64,000 nucleotides of DNA from Tropicimonas marinistellae (GTDB lineage Bacteria > Pseudomonadota > Alphaproteobacteria > Rhodobacterales > Rhodobacteraceae). Of this stretch, positions 7,940 through 15,615 are shown one piece after another. Position numbers and translations under genes: made by a program. Below the pieces are notes generated by a model, which saw only the letters and a program-made list of their open reading frames with translations, was not told the origin of the DNA and made no database searches. The stretch spans positions 124,001 through 188,000 of the forward strand of contig NZ_LNCI01000003.1 in the NCBI RefSeq assembly GCF_001509585.1, written 5' to 3'. Every line of letters begins with the position of its first letter. Position 1 is the stretch's first letter.

Positions 7940-8524
7940 CTACTGGGCGGCAATCGTTTGGTTTTCGTCGACTTGTGCCGGGCGCATCGTTGCGATCAAT
8001 TCCGCGACCTTGATGCCGAACTTGCGCATTTCGGAACGGTTCATGATTGTCCCGTCCGCCATGAGATACATCCAGTCTGTTGTGTCGAGCACGTGACCGC
8101 CGGCATCCTCTGGCAACCGGATCCGGTAACGCAGCATCACTGTTGATCCGGATATCACACCGCGCCCCTCGCCCTCGATATCATCGGCCTTTGCCACGAA
8201 TGTGTTGTTCGACCGGAGTTCAAGAAACCACTTCCGCTGCATTGTGTTGCCGTTGGAATAGGTGAAGACCTCGGTCAGGGTTCCACTGTCACCGCTCCAT
8301 TCGCCGTACATCTCGGCGACGAAACTGTTGGTCATGCGTCCGGTCGGACCATAGATAAGCCCTTCCGATTGGATCGGACCGTTCAGGACCTGTTTCAGAT
8401 CGAACTCCGGCGCGGTTGCCGCATAGTCGCGCGGCCGTTGCGCGCGAAAGCTGAGAAGCATCGCGCGGGCCAGAACGGCGACGACTACGAGCAGGATCAA
8501 AGCGAAAATGAACGTCTGGGTCAT
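7940..8524 (-). CDS. DUF3833 family protein with N-terminal membrane anchor
   Basis: A 194-residue protein with one hydrophobic anchor (FIFALILLVVVAVLARAMLL, residues 4-23) and no lipobox Cys, followed by a DUF3833 domain (FDLKQVLNG, GRMTNSFVAEMYG, GTLTEVFTYSNG, DWMYLMADGTIMNRSEMRKFGI). Its ATG overlaps the stop of the MFS gene by 4 bases (ATGA). The anchor predicts an inner-membrane protein facing the periplasm, whereas its paralogue downstream is a lipoprotein. The two may therefore work on opposite sides of the periplasm; that is inference. Function unknown. Confidence 0.85.
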   Translation of the reverse strand: MTQTFIFALILLVVVAVLARAMLLSFRAQRPRDYAATAPEFDLKQVLNGPIQSEGLIYGPTGRMTNSFVAEMYGEWSGDSGTLTEVFTYSNGNTMQRKWFLELRSNNTFVAKADDIEGEGRGVISGSTVMLRYRIRLPEDAGGHVLDTTDWMYLMADGTIMNRSEMRKFGIKVAELIATMRPAQVDENQTIAAQ

Positions 8525-9786
8525 GAAAGGGGCTCCTCGTTCGGCAACGCCAGGACCAAGGCCATGGCGAAGAGTTTCAGGATGCAGGGAATGATTGCGT
8601 ATGCGATGGTCAGGGCGCGTATTGCGTCGGGCGTGTTGTCTGTGCCCGGGGCGAAGCCGCTCGCCTCCAGCGCCGGCAGGACAAGGAAGGCGGCGAGCGC
8701 GAGGCCCAACTTTCCGGCAAACGACCATATGCCGAAAGCGGCCGAGGCGTTCAGGCCAGATCGTGTCAGAGCAACCGAGAACATGGCGGGCAGCACGACC
8801 ATGTCCGCTCCGAGCGCCGCGCCCGAGGCGATGCAGATCACCGCGAAGGCGGCCGCGTTACCCGGGCCAATGAAGCCAGCTCCGACGAAGCCGAGAATGG
8901 CGAGCGGCATGGCCAGCAGAAGCACGGAGCGCGCACCGATCCGGTTTGCCAATCGTGCCCAGCCCGGAACGCTTAGACCGGCGCTGAGGAAAAAGAGCAG
9001 TAGGAATGGTCCGGCCATGCCCGTCAGTTCCAGGCGGTCTTCGACGAAGAACAGGAATAGCGTCGAGGTGATTGCGACCGGCAGGCTATTGACCAGTGCC
9101 AGGGACAGCAGGCGAAGGGCGCCTGCGCGACGAAGGCCGGACAGGGACAGGCTTGCGCCCGGTCGCACAGGGCGGCGCCACATCGGCAAGGTCAGCCCGG
9201 CGACGAGACAGGCAACGATCCCAAGTAGAAACCCGAACGCGACGTAGCTGTCAGCTTCGCCACCCGCACCTGATAGCAGCGTCGGTGCCATGGCGGCGAT
9301 AACCACACCTGCCAGCATGCCGGCCTCTCGCCAGCCAGCAAGCGTCATGAGCTGCCGCGGATCCCGGCTGCCCGCGAGCGTTTCGCTTCGGCCATACAAG
9401 AGGATGGAGCCGAGGCTGTAGGCGGAAAAGAGGAGTACAAGCACGGCAAGGAGTTGCCAGATCACCGTCGGGCCGGCGTCGAGCGTGAAGAGCAACGGAA
9501 ACCCGACGGCAAGGCCTGCGGCGGCGGCCATTGCGAACCCAACCTGTGCGCCCGGCCAGCGATCGATGGCCCAGCCGATGAGAGGATCCTGCACCAGGTC
9601 CACCAATCGTATCGAGAGCAGCAGTGCGCCGATAGACGCCAGGCCGATGCCGAGGTTGACGGACGCAAACCGTGGCAGGTGAATGTAGAGCGGTATGCCC
9701 GCCGACGCGAGCATGAGCGCGTAGAGGCTCACCCTCGGATACAGGTTCACCGCCTGTGCCGACCCTATGAGGACCCTGGCACTCAT
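8521..9786 (-). CDS. MFS transporter, GPH/MFS_2-like
   Basis: A 421-residue polytopic protein with about 12 hydrophobic segments. The first-half motif RLVDLVQDPLIGWAIDRWPG (about residues 60-79) is the loop 2-3 signature of glycoside-pentoside-hexuronide/cation symporters and the related MFSD2 lipid transporters. Start and stop are each shared by ATGA overlaps with the neighbouring genes, so it is strictly co-translated in the operon. In other proteobacteria, MFS proteins of this group accompany Cfa-like, amine-oxidase-like and DUF3833 genes. A lysophospholipid or acyl substrate is an attractive guess, but nothing in the sequence proves it. Confidence 0.8.
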   Translation of the reverse strand: MSARVLIGSAQAVNLYPRVSLYALMLASAGIPLYIHLPRFASVNLGIGLASIGALLLSIRLVDLVQDPLIGWAIDRWPGAQVGFAMAAAAGLAVGFPLLFTLDAGPTVIWQLLAVLVLLFSAYSLGSILLYGRSETLAGSRDPRQLMTLAGWREAGMLAGVVIAAMAPTLLSGAGGEADSYVAFGFLLGIVACLVAGLTLPMWRRPVRPGASLSLSGLRRAGALRLLSLALVNSLPVAITSTLFLFFVEDRLELTGMAGPFLLLFFLSAGLSVPGWARLANRIGARSVLLLAMPLAILGFVGAGFIGPGNAAAFAVICIASGAALGADMVVLPAMFSVALTRSGLNASAAFGIWSFAGKLGLALAAFLVLPALEASGFAPGTDNTPDAIRALTIAYAIIPCILKLFAMALVLALPNEEPLS

Positions 9787-10277
9787 CCGCCGCGCAGCTT
9801 TCGCGTGAAGCTCTTCGAGCGGGAGTTTTCGCCGAGAAAGATCGACATGAACCGATACGTGATCTGCGGATGCGAAAGGGTGCAGGTACGCGTGCCGTTC
9901 AGCCAGAAATCCACTCGGTTCGGGCCATCGGTCACGGCGAGGTATCTGTCACCCTTGCGCACTGCAACGAAGCACCCCTCCAACTGACCGCGAACGGGCA
10001 GGGCCCCGCCGGTCCGGGTCAGTTCACGCATGGTCCCTTCGACAAGATCGTATTGCGTCAGGTTGCGCATGTAGCGCAGTTCCAGACCGAAATCCTGGTT
10101 CCAGTCGAGCGGCGCTCCGCCGCGTGTGAAAAGCCGCGCCTCGTAGAGGGGAAACCCGAGATAGCGGTACACGGCCGCGCCGCGCTCGCTGGCGCCGGGC
10201 AGAACCGAGCCGATCGCGGTCGCCGGATGCGGCAGCGCCAGGAGGAGGAGAAGCAATAGGCCAATGGTTCTATGCAT
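9783..10277 (-). CDS. Exported chalcone-isomerase-like protein
   Basis: A 164-residue precursor with a signal peptide (MHRTIGLLLLLLLALPHPATA). The mature part reads GAAVYRYLGFPLYEARLFT, then LELRYMRNLTQYDLVEGTMRELTR and the basic C-terminal NSRSKSFTRKLRGG. The conserved layout (YxxLGFxxYxAxLF and LxYxRxL) is that of bacterial chalcone-isomerase-like secreted domains, a fold shared with fatty-acid-binding proteins. Genuine flavonoid chemistry is unlikely; binding or altering a lipid acyl chain is more plausible. It overlaps the Cfa stop by 8 bases and the MFS start by 4. ATG 10277 was chosen because it gives the signal peptide. Confidence 0.8.
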   Translation of the reverse strand: MHRTIGLLLLLLLALPHPATAIGSVLPGASERGAAVYRYLGFPLYEARLFTRGGAPLDWNQDFGLELRYMRNLTQYDLVEGTMRELTRTGGALPVRGQLEGCFVAVRKGDRYLAVTDGPNRVDFWLNGTRTCTLSHPQITYRFMSIFLGENSRSKSFTRKLRGG

Positions 10278-11427
10278 GGGACAACTCGACCTGCGCGACG
10301 TTGGTGTGCCCGACGGCAAAGGAGGCGGCACAGATCTCGAGGTAGTATTGCCAGTTGCGGAAGAACTGTTCTCCGTTGCCGAGTTCGTCGATCCGCCGCT
10401 TCTGCCGGGACAGGCGCTCTGCCCAGATCCGGCAGGTCCTTGCGTAATCCGAGCCGAAGTTGAAGCTGTCGCGAACGGCCAATCCGGCCGCGGCGGCCTG
10501 TTCGGCGATGACCCTGTCGGAAAGCAACATACCGCCGGGAAAAACGTAGTGCCGGATGAAATCAGATGATGTGCGGTAGGTGTCGAAGAAGCTGTCGGGC
10601 ACGGTAATCGCCTGAACGAGCGCACGCCCGCCCTCCGCGAGACTGCGCTTGATGACGCCGAAGTAGTCCGGCCAGTATCGCTGCCCCACCGCCTCGATCA
10701 TCTCGATGGAGACGATATTGTCGTATCGCCCGTCGATCTCGCGATAGTCCTTGAGTTGTATATCGGCGCGGCCGTCCAGGCGGGCTTCTGCGAAGCTGTG
10801 CTGGTTCCGTGAAATGGTGACGCCGCTGACATGGCGACCTGTTTCGACGGCTTGCTCGGCAAAACCACCCCATCCACACCCGATTTCCAGCAGCTTCTCT
10901 CCATCGGTGAGCCGCGACAGCGCCCGGGCGTTCTTGCGGCGGTGGCCTTCTTCCAGGTCCGCCGGCGCATCGTCGAACAGCGCGGAGGAATAGGTCATTC
11001 CCTCGTCAAGCCAGAGTTGATAAAACTCGTTGCCCACATCGTAGTGGGCGCGGATGTTCTTACGCGCGCCGCGGCGGGAGTTTGCGCGCAGGGCCGTGTC
11101 GACCAGCCGAAACCTAAGCCGGTTCAGGGGGGCGGCGTGATCGTAGGCGCCGAGTTCTTTGCGGTTCCGCATCGCCAGGGTGATCAATCCTTCAACCGAG
11201 GGGGTATCCCACAATCCCTGCACATAGGCTTCGCCAAGTCCGATCTGCCCGTGCGCCGCGATGGCGGCGACGGCAGACCAGTCGCGGATTTCCATAACGG
11301 CTTCCGCACCCGTGCTTCCGAAGCGATGGACATCGCCTTCGGGCGTGCAGACTGTCAATTGACCCTCAGTGACCTGCTCGCACGTCGAAAGGAATTTGGT
11401 CTTCAGAGCCCTCGCCGCCAGTCTCAT
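10270..11427 (-). CDS. Cyclopropane-fatty-acyl-phospholipid synthase-type SAM methyltransferase
   Basis: A 385-residue CFAS-family protein. Visible motifs are NIRAHYDVGNEFYQLWLDEGMTYS, the SAM-binding LLEIGCGWGGFAEQA and the SIEMIEAVG segment. The C-terminal YYLEICAASF aligns with the E. coli Cfa active-site Cys region. The family methylates phospholipid acyl-chain double bonds to give cyclopropane or methylated unsaturated chains. Paired with an FAD amine-oxidase-like gene, it resembles genes of the Rhodobacter RpoE/ChrR regulon and of furan-fatty-acid synthesis (Ufa/Cfa), but I cannot assign which product is made. ATG 11427 has GGAGGG 8 bases upstream. The start lies 62 bases inside the end of the preceding gene. 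Confidence 0.9.
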   Translation of the reverse strand: MRLAARALKTKFLSTCEQVTEGQLTVCTPEGDVHRFGSTGAEAVMEIRDWSAVAAIAAHGQIGLGEAYVQGLWDTPSVEGLITLAMRNRKELGAYDHAAPLNRLRFRLVDTALRANSRRGARKNIRAHYDVGNEFYQLWLDEGMTYSSALFDDAPADLEEGHRRKNARALSRLTDGEKLLEIGCGWGGFAEQAVETGRHVSGVTISRNQHSFAEARLDGRADIQLKDYREIDGRYDNIVSIEMIEAVGQRYWPDYFGVIKRSLAEGGRALVQAITVPDSFFDTYRTSSDFIRHYVFPGGMLLSDRVIAEQAAAAGLAVRDSFNFGSDYARTCRIWAERLSRQKRRIDELGNGEQFFRNWQYYLEICAASFAVGHTNVAQVELSHA

Positions 11428-12709
11428 GGTGGAGACCCTCCATTTGTGTCTTCTGGTTGATCTTGCGGACGACCCGAAGCGCGCTTGCGATGCCGTCCTC
11501 GTGGAAGCCGTGGCGGTTGTAGGCGCCGGCAAACCAAGTTCTGTTTTGACCCTGCATGCGTTGCAGGCCGCGCTGTGCCTGCAAGGCCGGCCCATCGAAA
11601 ACCGGGTGGGCAAAGTCCTTGCGGTCGTACACCAGGTGCTCTGCGATCTCCGCCGGCGGATTGAGCGTGACAAAAAGCGGATCGCGCTCGGGTATCGCTT
11701 GCAGGCGGTTCATCCAGTAGGTGACGCCAATGGCCCCATCCTGTGACCGATAGGCCCAACTTGACCAGCAGTCGCGCCGCTTCGGCATCTGTGCCGGGTC
11801 GCAGTGCAGCACGGCGGTGTTCGTCTGGTAGCGTATCGCGCCGAGCAGGGCGCGTTCGGATGCGGTGGCGTTCGGGCCGAGGAGTGCCAGCGCCTGGTCT
11901 GAGTGGCAGGCGAGTACGACCTCGTCGAAGCGCTCCTCGTGACCTTCGGCAACACGGAGTGTTGCGCCCAAGGCGTCACGCTTCAGGCCCACGATGCGCG
12001 CGTTCAAGCGGATCGTGCTGCCGTTCGCTCGCATGGCCCTTTCGAGCCTGCGCACGTATTCGATGCTGCCGCCCGCAACTGTCCACCATTGGTGCTTTCC
12101 CGCGCCTGCGAGCAAGGCGTGGTTGCGAAAGAATCTGACCAATGAGCGGGCCGGAAAGCGATCCACCTCCCGGACAGGTGTCGACCAGATAGCGCCGCAC
12201 ATGGGCATGAGGTAGTAATCTCGAAACCAGGTGCCGAGCCGGAGTTCATCAACCAGTTCCCCGATGGACTTGTTGTCATCATCCGCAGCCAACTCGGCCC
12301 GTTTCCCGAACCGGAGGATATCCCGAACCATCCCGTGGAAGCGTGGCCGGACAAGGTTGCGCCGCTGGGCAAGCAATCCGCGCAGGTTGCCAAGGCCATA
12401 TTCAATGCGTCCATGGTCGATGCTCGCGCCGAAGCTCATGTCGCTTCTGGTGACTGGCACGTCGAGGTCGCGGAACAGACGGGTCAGGTTGGGATAGGTC
12501 GCGTAGTTGAACACAATGAAACCGGTATCCACCGGCTGATCGCCATTTTGCCCGGCGATCACCGTGCGCGCATGACCGCCGAGTCGTCCGGAGGACTCGA
12601 AGAGTGTCACATCGTGATCGGCACCCAGGTAATAGGCCGCTGACATGCCAGATATGCCAGCGCCGACGATGGCGATACGTTTCCGTGGTGCCGATTGGCA
12701 GTCTAACAT
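11366..12709 (-). CDS. FAD-dependent amine-oxidase-like oxidoreductase, first gene of lipid operon
   Basis: A 447-residue flavoprotein beginning MLDCQSAPRKR, then the dinucleotide-binding IAIVGAGISGMSAAYYLG (about 12-29) with the FAD ribose-binding acidic residue in DVTLFESSGRLGGHA. FAD-family features continue with the QPVDTGFIVFN segment and the C-terminal WFAGAYNRHGFHEDGIAS. Proteins of this type are annotated as flavin amine oxidases or cyclopropane/cyclopropene fatty-acid synthesis proteins and sit beside Cfa enzymes. A desaturase or oxidase role on phospholipid chains is likely by analogy with the furan-fatty-acid pathway. GAGGA lies 4 bases before the ATG. The leader is only about 20 bases from the predicted sigma-E-like start site. 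Confidence 0.88.
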   Translation of the reverse strand: MLDCQSAPRKRIAIVGAGISGMSAAYYLGADHDVTLFESSGRLGGHARTVIAGQNGDQPVDTGFIVFNYATYPNLTRLFRDLDVPVTRSDMSFGASIDHGRIEYGLGNLRGLLAQRRNLVRPRFHGMVRDILRFGKRAELAADDDNKSIGELVDELRLGTWFRDYYLMPMCGAIWSTPVREVDRFPARSLVRFFRNHALLAGAGKHQWWTVAGGSIEYVRRLERAMRANGSTIRLNARIVGLKRDALGATLRVAEGHEERFDEVVLACHSDQALALLGPNATASERALLGAIRYQTNTAVLHCDPAQMPKRRDCWSSWAYRSQDGAIGVTYWMNRLQAIPERDPLFVTLNPPAEIAEHLVYDRKDFAHPVFDGPALQAQRGLQRMQGQNRTWFAGAYNRHGFHEDGIASALRVVRKINQKTQMEGLHHETGGEGSEDQIPFDVRAGH

Positions 12710-12734
12710 GAAGTCCTCGTTTTCTTTCTTGGAC

Positions 12735-12764
12735 TGAATACGTTCGCTTTCCGGTTGCGGATCA
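12735..12764 (-). promoter_or_regulatory. Sigma-E (ECF)-type promoter of the FAD/Cfa operon
   Basis: On the minus strand TGATCC (12764-12759) is separated by exactly 18 bases from TATTCA (12740-12735), with the ATG about 25 bases further at 12709. TGATCC with a TA-initial -10 is the promoter type known for the RpoE/ChrR singlet-oxygen regulon of Rhodobacter sphaeroides. The same spacing recurs before the glutathione peroxidase gene at 14725-14754. Confidence 0.7.
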
Positions 12765-13177
12765 GAAGTGTGCAAGAAACATTCCCGCCGTTGTGGGGAA
12801 GGCGTGTTGGCGCGTGGGTCGCATTTGGGGAGGAGCGCAAAGACCGATCCGATCGCTGGTGAGGTGCGTATCAGGCGCATGAACAACAACACCGCCCAAC
12901 ACTTCTCTCACGTTCGTCGTGCGCACCGGACAAACACCCATATCAATGGATTGGGTCTTCTGCGTTCGGACTTTTGCCTTGAGGACGCGCCGCACTCATT
13001 TTCGGCCAACCGGTTCAGCGTCGCGCACCGGACGGTACGGGAACCTGGAGGTTCGCGCGCACTTGAGCATGGCGTGTCGACCTTGTGCGGCCCACGTGAA
13101 GTGCGCGGTCTCCCGGCACGGGAATTCACACGCGAAAGGCGGGAACGTGTCAGTCGCGCAGCGCTAGGGGCAGCAGA
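12765..13177. other. Divergent intergenic region before the first SDR; no gene seen
   Basis: The 413 bases upstream of the SDR contain only short frames without recognisable features on either strand. A CGATCC-N18-TATCAG pair on the plus strand at 12845-12874 is one base off the sigma-E-like pattern, but it lies about 300 bases from the SDR start. A weak AGGGGC precedes the SDR ATG at 13178. Confidence 0.4.
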
Positions 13178-13903
13178 ATGAGTTCGATATCGGGAAAGAG
13201 TTACTGGCTTGTGGGGGCGAGCGAGGGTCTCGGGCGCGCTCTGGCCACGGCTTTGGCGCGCGAAGGGGCGCAACTCGTGCTTTCGGCCCGCAGCCTCTCG
13301 CGGCTTCAGGAACTCGCCGACACGCTGCCCGACGCGTGGGCGGTGCAGGTCGATGTGACTGACGCAGACTCGGTGCGCGACGCCGCGCAGGCGGCGGGAC
13401 CGGTCGACGGCGTGATCTACAACGCCGGCGCATACGATCCGATGCCCACGCAAGACTGGAACACGCAAGCTGCACTGAACATGTGCGACGTGAACTACCA
13501 AGGTGCTGTGCGGGTGCTTGGAGAGGTTCTCCCGAGGTACATGGCGGACGGAACCGGCGATATCACGCTTGTGGGTTCTCTCGCGGGCTACCGCGGCTTG
13601 CCAGCTGCCATTGGTTACGGGGCGAGCAAGGCCGCGTTGGTGAGCCTCGCCGAGACAATGCGGTATGACTGTCGCCGGACCGGAGTCACTGTGCGGTTGG
13701 TCAATCCGGGCTTCATTCGTACCCGCTTGACGGATAAGAACAATTTCAAGATGCCAATGCTCATGTCGCCGGAACAAGCCGCTGAGCATATCGTGAGGGC
13801 GATGAAATCAAAACGCTTCCGAACCGACTTCCCCGCACCCTTTTCCTGGGCGATCCGGGCACTTGAGATGTTGCCGGATGCGCTCGCCTACCGCATCGGG
13901 TGA
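13178..13903 (+). CDS. Short-chain dehydrogenase/reductase (SDR) of the stress island
   Basis: A 241-residue classical SDR with the cofactor loop GASEGLG (residues 13-19) and NAG near residue 88. The catalytic Ser lies in VGSLAGYRG and the YxxxK motif is YGASK (about 148-152). The C-terminal 30 residues carry a hydrophobic helix (FSWAIRALEMLPDALAYRIG), hinting at membrane or lipid association. The substrate is unknown. SDRs of this type accompany the Cfa/amine-oxidase genes in related clusters. It is transcribed divergently from the lipid operon and converges on the glutathione peroxidase gene. Confidence 0.88.
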   Translation: MSSISGKSYWLVGASEGLGRALATALAREGAQLVLSARSLSRLQELADTLPDAWAVQVDVTDADSVRDAAQAAGPVDGVIYNAGAYDPMPTQDWNTQAALNMCDVNYQGAVRVLGEVLPRYMADGTGDITLVGSLAGYRGLPAAIGYGASKAALVSLAETMRYDCRRTGVTVRLVNPGFIRTRLTDKNNFKMPMLMSPEQAAEHIVRAMKSKRFRTDFPAPFSWAIRALEMLPDALAYRIG

Positions 13904-14130
13904 CCGTCACTCGCGAGCAAACCGTTTTTGGCGCGAGCAAGCTCTAAGGGTTCAATCACACGTCGAAAAAATACGCGGGTGCTGAGCGTAAGAAAGCAAA
14001 TCTAGCGCGTACAAGAAGTGTTCGGGCTCCATTAGTCGGAAGCCCTCCGACGTCGGTGTTTAGCGCCGTTTCCCGCGAACGATCCAAGCACTTCGGCGGG
14101 TTGGGTTAATTGGAGGACGCGGCAGCTTTG

Positions 14131-14160
14131 AAAAAAGTACGGGCATTGCAAATGCCCGTT
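14131..14160 (-). terminator. Rho-independent terminator of the glutathione peroxidase gene
   Basis: A perfect 9-bp stem, ACGGGCATT / AATGCCCGT (14139-14147 with 14151-14159), with a 3-base loop. On the minus strand it is followed by ACTTTTTTC. It lies 20 bases after the peroxidase stop at 14180. Confidence 0.88.
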
Positions 14161-14179
14161 GCGCTCGACGTGTGTGAAA

Positions 14180-14701
14180 TCAGTTCAGCAATGCCTCGAT
14201 TTGGCGCGTGATCTCGGCAGACAGCGGCTTTGTTCGCGAGCCCCACGTCTTGACCACGTCGCCCTCGGGGCTGACGAGGACCTTGTTGAAGTTCCAGCGA
14301 GGGACAAATCCCGTGTTCGATTTCACCGACTGGTAGAACGGATGCGCCTGCGCGCCTCGCACGTGCGTGATGTCTGTCATCGGCAGGTCGAGGCCGAAAT
14401 TGACCGCGCAAAACTCCTTCACAGCCTCTGCACTGGACAGTTCCTGCCGAAAGTCGTCCGACGGCACTGCAAGCACCTTGAGGCCGCGGTCACGGTATTG
14501 ATCGTAGAGTTCCTGCAGTCCGTCGTATTGCCGGGTGAATCCACAGCGGGAGGCCGTGTTCACGACGAGCACAGGATCTCCTCGCCATTCCTCCAGCGAG
14601 ATGGTGCCGCCGTCGATTGAATTGAAGGTCCCCGCTACCGGGCTCGAATTCACCTGGCTTCCGATTCCAATGAGTAGCGTCAAAAGAGCCATGCGCAGCA
14701 T
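14180..14701 (-). CDS. Exported glutathione/thioredoxin peroxidase family protein
   Basis: A 173-residue protein with an N-terminal hydrophobic export signal (MLRMALLTLLIGIG), placing it in the periplasm. The peroxidatic Cys is C53 in NTASRCGFT, and the Trp/Asn pair in WNFNK is kept. The usual FPCNQF motif is VPSDDF (residues 79-84), so the catalytic Gln and the resolving Cys normally found there are absent. Reaction mechanism and reductant are therefore uncertain. AGGAGG lies 7 bases before ATG 14701. A sigma-E-like promoter sits upstream and a terminator downstream, so the gene is monocistronic. Peroxidases of this family reduce lipid hydroperoxides, which fits the island. Confidence 0.88.
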   Translation of the reverse strand: MLRMALLTLLIGIGSQVNSSPVAGTFNSIDGGTISLEEWRGDPVLVVNTASRCGFTRQYDGLQELYDQYRDRGLKVLAVPSDDFRQELSSAEAVKEFCAVNFGLDLPMTDITHVRGAQAHPFYQSVKSNTGFVPRWNFNKVLVSPEGDVVKTWGSRTKPLSAEITRQIEALLN

Positions 14702-14724
14702 ATCCTCACCTCCTTGCTTTGAGA

Positions 14725-14754
14725 TGTTTACGCCGCTGATGCACTGCCGGATCA
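14725..14754 (-). promoter_or_regulatory. Sigma-E (ECF)-type promoter of the glutathione peroxidase gene
   Basis: On the minus strand TGATCC (14754-14749) and TAAACA (14730-14725) are separated by 18 bases. The ATG follows about 24 bases beyond the -10 with a strong AGGAGG between them. Element and spacing match the promoter before the FAD/Cfa operon. Confidence 0.72.
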
Positions 14755-14952
14755 CACTGCGAGGCAAAGACGCGGCCGTCGCAATTGACCGCCATGGAGT
14801 GAGGCGCACCGAGGTTTGTGTTCGTACATGCCAATCCAGACTCCGGACAGCATGTTCTTTCCCGTTCGGGAGCAGACACGCATGAAACTGCCGCCGAATT
14901 CCATTTTAGAGACCGCGCGCTATGTGACGAGCAGGAGATCAAAGGTGTGGCG

Positions 14953-15615
14953 ATGAAAACAGCACTTGTCATAGGCGCATCGGGCGGGATTGGCGCCGCG
15001 ATGACCACCTCGTTGTCAGGCCGTGGTGTGGACGTGACCGGGGTTTCGCGCAGCGTGGATGGGTTGGACGTGACCGATCAAGGCTCGGTGGACCGCGTTC
15101 TGGGTGCGCTACACGGTCCCTTCGACTTCCTTTTCGTCGCATCCGGCGTCCTCGCGCCGAACGGCGCGGAGCCAGAGAAATCGCTCGGCCAGATTTCGGC
15201 GGCGCAGATGGCACATGTTCTGGCCGTCAACACCATCGGTCCGGCAATGATCCTGCGTCACGCCCCCCGGTTGTTGCCACGCAAAGGGCGCTCGGTCCTG
15301 GCGGTTCTCACCGCCCGCGTCGGGTCGATCGGCGACAATCAATTGGGAGGCTGGTACTCCTACCGCGCCTCAAAGGCGGCGGCCAACCAGATCGTGCGAA
15401 CTGCGGCGATCGAGATTGGGCGCAGTCACCGGGAGGCGGCTGTGATCGCGCTGCATCCCGGAACGGTTGCCACGCCCTTTACCGAGAACTACCCCGGCCA
15501 TCGAAAGGTCGCTCCCGCAGCTGCGGCGGAGAACCTATTGCGCGTGATCGACGGCGTGGGGCCAGAGCATTCGGGTCGTTTCTTCGACTGGGCAGGCGAG
15601 GAGGTGCCGTGGTGA
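14953..15615 (+). CDS. SDR family oxidoreductase upstream of the photolyase
   Basis: A 220-residue SDR of the short C-factor-like type with GASGGIG (residues 8-14) and the active-site motif YSYRASK (about 138-144). The TGxxxGxG loop is atypical in lacking the leading Thr. GTVATPFTENY near residue 180 is the usual substrate-loop start. ATG 14953 starts the protein at MKTALVIGAS. Its stop overlaps the GTG start of the photolyase by 4 bases, so the two form a coupled pair. The same SDR-photolyase coupling is familiar in stress clusters; the substrate is unknown. Confidence 0.85.
   Translation: MKTALVIGASGGIGAAMTTSLSGRGVDVTGVSRSVDGLDVTDQGSVDRVLGALHGPFDFLFVASGVLAPNGAEPEKSLGQISAAQMAHVLAVNTIGPAMILRHAPRLLPRKGRSVLAVLTARVGSIGDNQLGGWYSYRASKAAANQIVRTAAIEIGRSHREAAVIALHPGTVATPFTENYPGHRKVAPAAAAENLLRVIDGVGPEHSGRFFDWAGEEVPW

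Noticed and set aside
11366-12709. Assigning the FAD enzyme and Cfa methyltransferase specific furan-fatty-acid symbols (ufaD, ufaO, ufaM, cfaA)
   Set aside because: Family pairing and promoter type fit, but which member performs which step cannot be read from sequence alone.
12845-12874. CGATCC-N18-TATCAG pair upstream of the first SDR
   Set aside because: The -35 has one mismatch and it lies about 300 bases from the ATG; too weak to list as a promoter.
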